Source: Begonia masoniana
Taxonomy: Eukaryota; Streptophyta; Magnoliopsida; Cucurbitales; Begoniaceae
Direction: 5' to 3'
NCBI GenBank assembly: GCA_022432975.1
Contig: CM039509.1
Location: forward strand, 18,365,760-18,429,759
DNA: 64,000 bases
Positions within the stretch are counted from its first letter, which is position 1; each line of letters starts with the position of its first letter. The notes beneath the pieces were generated by a model that worked only from the letters and a program-made list of their open reading frames with translations, ran no database searches and was not told the origin of the DNA. Positions 56,121 to 64,000 of the stretch are shown here, piece by piece. Position numbers and translations under genes: made by a program.

Positions 56121-56644
56121 CATACGGCAGTAAAACACTATAATCATCAAACCTCTTCATCTGATAGAACATATCACAACTCACCCGATTCTTAACTTAG
56201 TAACTATAAACCTCAATGGGCAGGGATCATAAATTCATCCAAAATACGCATAGCGGAAGACTTAAGCAACACAAACCATTCAATAATCATTAAAGTCGTA
56301 TTCAGACTCTGAAGTCAAACCATTCAAATTCGAATCTCATTGTTATAAGAAATTCTGTTCTACTTAGTTATTTGTTCATCATAACTATTCTGACTTACTA
56401 TGAGCATAACAAGGGAACTAAATCGCCTATCCAGCCTTGCACTGTCACACTGAGCATCCTCCAGCAACCAAGCTTAGACATCCTCATTAACCTTGAGTTC
56501 CTCACCTGAAAATCTCGTCACCTACATCATAAGGTTTAAACTATAAGCCTAATGCTTAGTAAGGAATGCAACACTAACATGGATGCATGAATGCATAATT
56601 TGGGAAAATCACATGCTCATAAGTCTTTTCTTGTTCATGTCTTT

Positions 56645-56785
56645 GCTCATAATCATCATTCATAATCATGGATCATATTCATCATTCATAGTCATTGATC
56701 ATATTCATCATTCATAGTCATTGATCATATTCATCATTCATAGTCATTGATCATATTCATCATTCATAGTCTTTGATCATATTCT
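56645..56785. repeat. 26-bp tandem repeat, about 5 copies (C LTR)
   Basis: Units TCATAGTCATTGATCATATT plus CATCAT, inside the predicted second intron of C's LTR. Confidence 0.9.
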
Positions 56786-57995
56786 TTGTTTAGGTTGTGT
56801 GGATCAAGAGAGGATTTGTGCCGGTAAAGGGGGTTCGACAGTGAGTTTGATCTTGTTCCCTACAGCGGGTCGTATTCATATGTCCTTCTTTGGACTGTGA
56901 CATGCGCCGAACCACCCCCAACCCTCACTTAATCCACGTTGCATAAATCTTATATATATACATATATACATACATATCTTGTTCTTGGAAAACATGCATT
57001 AAAACATTTTCTTATGCTTGAGAAACATTCATGATGCATGAACATGAGAACTTTTAACTCATCAAACTATGACAAGGATCATACCAGAGCAGACAACTTC
57101 ACATTCACTAGCAGGTCATCAGTTAGTATAACTCACAACATACATAAATCCTTCAAGTGCAGACAAGCTCATTATCATAAGGTAAACATTAGACATCTCA
57201 ACCTAGTACTCCCACGATGTAGGGCTCTATTAGCTGGAAACCTTAATACATTCACTTACTTGGTCTCCTTAGCACTTTGAGTTCCTTCCTCTTCAAACTT
57301 CTTCACCTAGAACATTTATATTGCAGTAGTTAAAACAAAATCCTAATAGTTCTAATCTCAAGTTATCCTAAGATCTAATAGCTAAGAGTCATTCCCGAGT
57401 TCTTAGTTTAATACTCAATGTAACCCGAAATCCCAAAATCAAAACAGACGGATTCGATAAATGATAACTCAGGGTTGGTTGTTTTAAATTTCCAGAATCG
57501 ATTCGGAATGACATTACCAATCTCGGGTTTCAAAATGTCCTTATCAATACTCGGCCATTGAAGAATCCAAAACTTCAATACCGAGCTGAAAACAAAGCTA
57601 ATAAACTAACAGATAGCCACATTGTCTAATGCATACCTCAGGCGCAGAGTAGTCGAGTGGTGGCGGAGTAAACCGGCCGTCGAGGAGAGTTTGCTGATAG
57701 CAGAGAGTAAGAACTTGCGAGAGAAGAAATCGCCGGAAAGGAAGGTGTCGACTACCGTTGTCACACCCCTAATTCCGTACCCGTATTTCCGTAATAAATT
57801 TTTCATTTTAAACATTAAACTTATACTTAAGCGGAAACTCAATCAGAATTTAAAACGGAATTGAAATCGGACCTCTAAAACATTTAAAACAAAACGTTTA
57901 ATAATTAAATAAAACTTAAAACATTTAATTATTAAACAATTAAAACCATTCAGAAAAGTGGGAGGGCAGAATTGGGATTCTGCCCCTCGAAGCAT

Positions 57996-58190
57996 CGAAG
58001 GCAGCGATCGATCTCTGCTGAAGGCAGAGACCGATCGCCGCACCTTATTGGTAAGGCAGCGATCGATCTCTGCCTTCAGCAGAGACCGATCGCCGCACCC
58101 TTGCCTCTCCCAAGCAGCGATCGATCTCTGCTGAAGGCAGAGATCGATCGCTGCACTGATATAAGCCAGCAGCGATCACCTTAAGCGATC
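57996..58190. repeat. GATCGATC hairpin module, gamma
   Basis: Three inverted-repeat units of GCAGCGATCGATCTCTGC with their complements. The last (58114-58154) is a perfect 18-bp stem with a TGAAG loop. Confidence 0.9.
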
Positions 58191-58253
58191 GGACTCCTCT
58201 TCCTTTTCCCCTTCTTTCCTTCTTCTCTTCCTTCAGCTTTTGTTTAACACTTT

Positions 58254-58362
58254 GCTCTCTGGAATTCCAGAGAGCAAAACATATATCAGCTCTCTGGAAT
58301 ACGGTTTCCAGAGAGCAAACATTCACACAACACCTCTCTGGAATCCAATTCCAGAGAACAAA
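58254..58362. repeat. Three CTCTCTGGAA palindromes, gamma
   Basis: A perfect 22-base palindrome centred on GGAATTCC (58254-58275), an 11-bp-stem copy (58289-58316) and a third, imperfect copy (about 58332-58361), at about 40-bp spacing. Confidence 0.88.
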
Positions 58363-60587
58363 TGTACACATTTTAATATCCCATTCATTTTACTCATCAA
58401 TATTCACAATCAATTCACGACTTCAATCCCTCATAAACGTGTTCTAAACTCGATAGTATGGCGGCGGACTTGGCGAAGTCCAACTGCGTGGATAGCTCTA
58501 AAAACCGAGCTTACCCGTACCAATCCCAAAACGAATCAAAACATTTCATAACGTTTATCAAAACAGTTTAAACCAAAGTGTTTTACATACAATTACCAAA
58601 ATATTTTCTAACTCCTATCCAGATCCAAACAACCTAAAATACTCTATACGATTATCAGTTCAAAACATCTCAAAATAACCCCAGAGCCCATACATACATC
58701 CCCACGGGTCATATCGCGCCTCGACTACCCAGCGCACTCCCACGAGCATCATCCATCAGCTGCTCCTACATCAGGAGGAGGAATATCATCCTCACCTGGG
58801 TCAACGTAACCTAGAACGTCACCTACACCATACAGACACATATGAGATATGGAAATCTCAGTAAGCTACGTAAATGCAGATGCATGCGTGTCGTGCATAT
58901 GAAGTTCAGAAAACATGCTCATCAGACATATCAGATCATTTCATACATATTGCCACCGAGATATCAGCCCTCTAAATGGAAAGGATACATCCCGCGGTCG
59001 GACTACCACTTTCGACCTAGAGGAGGGGGGTACATGCTCATAAACCCTACAGCCATGCCTGAGCCCCATCTCGCGTAACCAGATGATGTGGTATTGGTCA
59101 GACCCGGAAATAGTCCACCAATAGATCAAAGTCCCCCCGTACGGGCCACATAGATTTTTCTTTGAAAACATCGTGTAGAATTCGTTTTCATGTCATTTGA
59201 AATACGTGATGCATGAACAGATAATGAACAGAAAGTAAACAATCAACATATATACCATCAAGACCGAAATAGAATAACCTATAAACCATTTAAACATAAC
59301 TACCCAACCGAAAGCGATTTAAAGCAAACAAGTCCTCAGGAATCCTCGATACGACGTCGAAGTATGGTGTAGACCGATTGGTCAAAGTAAGTCACGAAAA
59401 CTTACCTCGAGCGCGCTGAATCTCGAGCTTCGTCCACGAGAGTCGCTACCTAAGGAAATTTCACCAATTGACGTTAATACGAGCTTAAACTCTTAAATGT
59501 CCGAAACTAATAAAATCCTTAACTTAGCTAATCGAAGTTTTACATAACGACTTAATGCTCGAAAATCTTGAAATCCATATTACGAGTTATTCTCGAAAAC
59601 TCGAAAACCTAACAATTTATAACTTTTTTGCAATTTGATTTCTCTTCGTCCAATAACGTCCAATACGTTCAATCTATACTTAATCACGGCTAACCTATTA
59701 ATTACGAGCCCTAAATCGCGTTTCTCGTCGAAACCCTAATTGAAACCCTAACCCTAAATCGAACCGAGAACTCGAAATAAACGCTCAGAGATTGTAGGTA
59801 CATACCGAGGATAGCGAGAGGATGAGAAACCGTGAAGAAATCGGAACGAACGGAGGTCGGACGGAGGTCGGAAATGGTGAAGGTCGCCGGCGACCGAGAG
59901 AGAAGGAAGCTCTCTGTCGTGCGATCCAGAGAAGAAAAGAGAGAAAATGAGGGAGAGAAAGAGATTTGTGTTATTTTATAAAAATTGATTTGCAAATTAC
60001 CATTTTGCCCTTATTTGATTTTTATATTAGTTTCGTCCTTCGTTTCGTTAATCGTCTAACGATTCGGATACTTGAAAACTTCATATTTTGCCAATAACTC
60101 CTATTCATTACCAGGGCTTTATTAAAACTGTCCGTTCACAGTTTGGACCTCGTTTGCTATTTTTACGAGAATGTCTTTTACTTTATGATAATAGTAATTA
60201 CTCGGAATATAGCGTCACTATTCCAAAAATTCCCAAAATTTCCTTAAAATTCTAATTAATCGCTAGGATCGTAATGACGCTTTCTTTTCGTAAATCGGAC
60301 CTGATTTGACATAATTACAAAAATGCCAATAACAATATAATAATAATATAATAAAAGGTCCGTACAAACCGGATATTACAACCGTGGTTTAAATGAGGTT
60401 TAAATCCCTTTCCTTTTCATTTAAATACTGGCCTCAATCCTCCATTATTACAACTTTGCCACTCAACCTAGTTTAGATCCACATGTAATTAATTAAGCTT
60501 GGCATAAATCCTAAACTGCGAAGATTAAATATTTATGACCGTTAATACAGTTAAGAAAATCACCTGGCCGTTAACTCGGGTGTTACA

Positions 60588-60602
60588 TCCACCCCTCCTT
60601 AA
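60588..60602 (-). other. Polypurine tract of element C
   Basis: The minus strand reads TTTAAGGAGGGGTGGA before TGTAACACCCG. Confidence 0.78.
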
Positions 60603-60628
60603 ACAAAATTTTCGTCCCTAAAAATTGA

Positions 60629-61612
60629 TCAACCAAATAACTCTGGATACTTGTCTAACATGTCCTGTCGTCGCTCCCAAGTGGCTTCTTCAATGCCATG
60701 ATTCTTCCATAAGACTTTGACCAACGGAATCTCTTTGTTCCTCAGAGTCTTAACGGCGGATTCCAATATCTGCACTGGTCTCTCTTCATACATTAATGAT
60801 GGTTCAATCTCAATATCCATTGGCTCAACAACCTGCGTCGGATCTCATATGCATTTCCTTAACATTGACACGTGAAAGACATTATGAACTTTATCCAATG
60901 ATGGAGGCAACTGCAGTCTGTAAGCTGTACTACCGATTCTAGCCAAAACAGGGAATGGTCCAATAAATCGTGGATTAAGCTTTCCCCTTTTGCCAAATCT
61001 TAGTACTCCTTTAAATGGTGAAACCTTTAGGAAGACCTCATCACCAACAGCAAATTCAAGATCTCTCCTCCTTTTGTTTGCATAACTTTTCTGTCGGCTT
61101 TGTGCAGTAATCATCCTCCTCTTAATAGTGGCAATCTTATCTGACATCTGCTGTAACATCTCGGGACCTATGAGTTTTGCTTCACCAACCTCATCCCAAT
61201 ACAGAGGTGACCTACACTTCCTGCCATACAGTGCCTCATAAGGTGCCATGCCAATGCTGGACTGGTAGCTGTTGTTGTAGGAGAACTCAACCAGGGGTAA
61301 GTATCTACTCCAGGATGACTGGAAATCTAGTACACATGCCCTCAGCATGTCTTCAAGTATCTGAATAGTCCTTTCAGATTGACCATCTGTCTGTGGGTGG
61401 AAGGCAGTACTGAAGGTTAACTTTGTACCTAATGCGTCTTGTAAACTTTTCCAAAACCGGGAGGTAAACCTGGGGTCACGATCAGATACAATAGATGTAG
61501 GGATTCCATGCACCCTAATAACTTCTTGTACATAAAGATCAGCAAGCTGGTCCATCGAGTAGGTTGTCCTTACTGGTAAGAAATGGGCTGATTTTGTCAA
61601 TCTATCAATCAC
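60629..61612 (-). pseudogene. Element C integrase core and chromodomain
   Basis: The 255-residue piece (61612-60845) has [35 protein letters not shown] and DGQSERTIQILEDML (second and third DDE residues and the segment around the first), then SYNNSYQSSIGMAPYEALYG, the C-terminal part GKLNPRFIGPFPVLA and VHNVFHVSMLRKCI. A TGA (expected CGA) at 60845-60847 separates the chromodomain (LRNKEIPLVKVLWKNHGIEE, ATWERRQDMLDKYPELF), which keeps its natural stop at 60629. Confidence 0.9.
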
Positions 61613-61733
61613 AACCTAGATACTATCATGTCCTTTAATTGTCTTAGGTAATCCTACAACAAAATCCATACCATTCGGGAATAGGTAAAGGCTGAAGGGT
61701 ACCTCCTGGACGTTGGTGCTCAGCTTTAACTTG
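61613..61733 (-). pseudogene. Element C integrase junction with small deletion
   Basis: Between the two open pieces the frame reads QVKAEHQRPGGTLQPLPIPE, then loses roughly 15-20 bases after PIPEW, resumes DFVVGLPKTIKGHDSI, and hits TAG (expected TGG) before VVIDRL. TAA precedes QVKAEH (expected CAA). Confidence 0.85.
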
Positions 61734-63990
61734 TTAGCAAACCAAACATGACTTAACATGCTTAGCAACATCTCTCTTTAAGTTTGGCCACCAATAAAGT
61801 AACTTGAGGTCTCGATACATCTTGGTGCTTCCAGGATGCACAGAGAAGGGAAACGAATGCGCCTCAGCCAAGATTAGCTTACGTAATCCTTCATCATTAG
61901 GGACATACCATCTATTTCTAAACCTCAGAATCCCATCCTTGGAAAGACTGAACTCGGAGGTGGTGTCCTTCACCTTGTTCGTCATGCTGTTATTCTCCTC
62001 AGAGTCCTTCTGTTGTGCCTCTTTGATCTTTTCTAGAACCGTTAGTTGAATGGTCAAATTTGTAAGCAAAGCTGACAACTCTGTACCTATCTCCAATTCA
62101 AACCTCTGAACTTCTGTCCTCAAAGGTATAGACATTGTTGACACGACGGATTGCATAGTTGTTGACATCCTGCTCAATGCATCAGCTACAGAGTTAGCTT
62201 TACCCGGGTGATACTTGATCTCAAAGTCGTAATCCTTAACAAATTCCAACCAATGCCTCTGCCTCATGTTCAATTCTTTTTGTGTAAAGAGATACTTCAG
62301 ACTTTTATGGTCAGAAAACACCTCACACTGTTGCCCATACAAATAGTGTCTCCATATCTTCAAAGCAAAAACGACAGCGGCTAATTCTAAATCATGGGTG
62401 GGGTAGTTCTGTTCGTAACTCTTTAATTGCCTAGAGGCATACGCTACAACTTTGCCTACTTGCATCAAAACACAGCCCAAACCAACTTTTGATGCATCAC
62501 AAAATACGCTAAACTTTCCTTCTTCGGTTGGGAGGGTCAATACCGGGGCTGTTGTTAACTTCACCTTCAATGTCTGGAAGCTATTCTCACAAGCTTCGGT
62601 CCAAGAATATTTATTGTCCTTCTTTGTCAAATTCGTCAGGGGCTTAGCTATCATAGAAAATCTTTTGATGAACTTTCTGTAATAGCCTGGCAATCCAAGG
62701 AAACTGCGGACTTCACTGGCATTCTTTGGTTGTGGCCAATCCTTTACTGCCTGAATTTTGGTCGGGTCCACTGATATGCCATTAGCAGAAACTACATGGC
62801 CAAGAAAATTAACCTTGTCCAACCAAAATTCACACTTGGACAATTTGGCATAAAGCTGGTGCTCCTTCAATGTTGTCAAAACTATTCTTAAATTCTCTGC
62901 ATGGTCAGCTTCTGTCCGTGAGTATATCAGGATATCATCTATAAACACAATTACAAATTTGTCCAAATACTCCCGAAACACACGATTCATTAAGTCCATA
63001 AAGGCTGCAGGTGCATTGGTCAGTCCAAATGACATGACCAAGAATTCGTAGTGTCCATAACAGGTTCTGAAGGCTGTCTTTGGTATATCTCCTTCCTTAA
63101 CTTTCAGTTGGTAATAACCTGAACGTAAATCTATTTTTGAAAACACCTTTGCTCCTTGCAGTTGGTCAAACAAATCATCAATTCGGGGTAAGGGGTACTT
63201 ATTCTTGATTGTCAACTTATTTAGCTCCCTATAGTCTATGCACATTCTAAGGGAACCATCTTTCTTCTTGACAAATAAGACAGGTGCACCCCAAGGGGAA
63301 CTGCTAGGGCGTATAAACACTTTATCTACTAATTCCTGTAGTTGGACTTTTAACTCCTTTAGTTCAACAGGTGCCATACAGTAAGGGTTCTTAGATACAG
63401 GTAATGTCTCGGGATATGTATCAATTACAAACTCTATTTCTCTATCAGGTGGTAATCCTGGAAAGTCATCTAAGAACGCCTCAGGGAACTCCCTGACTAT
63501 AGGGATATCTTGTAACTCTATCTTATTCTTCACCCGAACATCCATTATGCTAGCTAAGTAACTCTCACAACCATTTTTCAATAACCGATAAATCTCTAGT
63601 GAGGATATAATCGGTATTTTGCTTATCTTAGGAATAGCTTGGAAGGAATAATGATCACCATTTGGGGGTCGAAAATCAACCATCCCAGATCTACAACTTA
63701 TTGTGGCATAATGCCTAAATAACCAATCCATTCCTAATATCACCTCATACCCTTTCATGTCAATTACAATCAGTTCTACATATAGTTTCTTACTTTCTAA
63801 GGACACAACATCACCTTTAACAATCTGTTCAGAATGTAGGGACTTCCCTGATGGTAACATAACATCATATGGCTCCCGTAAAGGTTCTAAGTTGTGTCGG
63901 CATACAAACAGAGTTGATATAAACGAGTGTGTGGCTCCCGTATCTATAGTGTGTAAGCAGCAAAACCACAGATCATAATGGTACCTGTTA
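61734..63990 (-). CDS. pol: Element C protease, RT, RNase H and integrase zinc domain
   Basis: A 708-residue open frame from 63860, extending upstream in the same frame to [11 protein letters not shown] of the protease (about 63910-63950). Its domains in order are the protease tail ([15 protein letters not shown]), RT ([31 protein letters not shown], intact [23 protein letters not shown]), RNase H ([55 protein letters not shown]), the linker, and the zinc domain ([20 protein letters not shown] ... CLVC). It ends at TAA. RT and RNase H look potentially functional. A one-base loss near 63950 appears to separate it from gag. Confidence 0.9.
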
Positions 63991-64000
63991 TCACTGTATG

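Larger units (their letters stand above)
57759..60380 (-). mobile_element. Solo LTR gamma
   Basis: TGTCACACCCC ... GGATATTACA, 2622 bp, with a perfect TSD ACCGT (57754-57758 and 60381-60385). No internal region. Minus-strand landmarks are donor 1 CCTCG|GTATGT near 59807, acceptor 1 CCTTAG|GTAGC at 59449/59450, small exon 59406-59449 (44 nt), donor 2 CGAG|GTAAGTT at 59405/59406, stem TGAGAT..ATCTCA 58843-58860 and box GGTGTAG|GTGAC 58818-58831. The frame after the box contains GEDDIPPPDVGAADG then stop. Confidence 0.94.
55362..60587 (-). repeat. 3' LTR of element C (interrupted by gamma)
   Basis: TGTAACGACCCC ... GGGTGTTACA, about 2.6 kb without gamma. Minus-strand landmarks are acceptor 1 TCTAG|GTGAAG at 57306/57307, small exon 57260-57306 (47 nt), donor 2 CCAA|GTAAGT near 57259, stem TAAGC..GCTTA 56544-56558 and box GATGTAG|GTGAC 56517-56530. 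It is related to the LTR of A and to 26760-27973. Confidence 0.85.
55362..64000 (-). mobile_element. Element C: Tekay-like chromovirus, minus strand, truncated by window end
   Basis: 3' LTR 55362-60587 (with solo LTR gamma inside), PPT 60588-60602, pol 60629 to about 63990, with gag and 5' LTR beyond the window. It is inserted in the 5' LTR of element B within GATCGATCG. The presumed target repeat is GATCG (55357-55361). It is the least decayed coding region in the window. Confidence 0.87.

Overview
The window reads as repeat-dense plant heterochromatin, most likely from a flowering plant and probably pericentromeric. I find no host protein gene, tRNA, rRNA or CRISPR array. Almost every base belongs to nested LTR retrotransposons. 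Most are Ty3/gypsy elements of the Tekay (Del-like) chromovirus type: gag with a CCHC knuckle, then protease, reverse transcriptase (RT), RNase H, integrase (IN) and a C-terminal chromodomain, with a primer-binding site (PBS) matching initiator-Met tRNA (TGGTATCAGAG). Fragments of Ty1/copia elements and of a Tat/Athila-like element form the older substrate. I cannot name the species.

Layout. 1-2595: plus-strand LTR end (LTR1) with a 27-bp minisatellite, inserted in the 3' LTR of element A. 2596-23827: element A (minus). Its 5' LTR is split by element B' (9061-21527, TSD CGACT), whose own 3' LTR is split by solo LTR alpha1 (10820-13374). 23828-26759: copia pol. 26760-27973: truncated minus-strand LTR fused to element D (27974-37907, plus), whose 3' LTR carries a 1.2-kb solo LTR (35881-37102, TSD TTTTA). 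37908-39136: copia pol terminus, copia LTR and a copia gag/protease fragment. 39137-48061: a minus-strand Tat/Athila-like element, split by solo LTRs alpha2 (39143-42024, TSD GTACA) and alpha3 (44548-47229, TSD GTTTG). 48062 to the window end: element B (minus), with element C (minus, running off the window) inserted in B's 5' LTR at 55362, and solo LTR gamma (57759-60380, TSD ACCGT) inside C's 3' LTR.

All gag-pol genes are broken, mostly by stops that read as C-to-T or G-to-A changes. This is what deamination of methylated cytosine would leave.

The most unusual signal is inside the LTRs. About ten chromovirus LTRs of different sequence families share one hidden architecture: a donor-like site, an acceptor-like site, a small exon of 44-57 nt, a second strong donor (AG|GTAAGT), an intron of about 0.5-0.8 kb, then a small stem plus a box ending TGGTGTAG|GTGAC. 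A short acidic reading frame (D...GE[ED]...stop) follows the box. The exon phases agree, and in three LTRs an ATG-initiated frame stays open across the predicted junction. I infer a conserved spliced leader or micropeptide gene carried inside the LTR; this needs RNA evidence. Two further LTR modules are family-specific tandem arrays inside that predicted intron, and a repeat module near the LTR 3' end, often GATCGATCG palindromes. The palindrome module also occurs in the unrelated Tat/Athila-like LTR.
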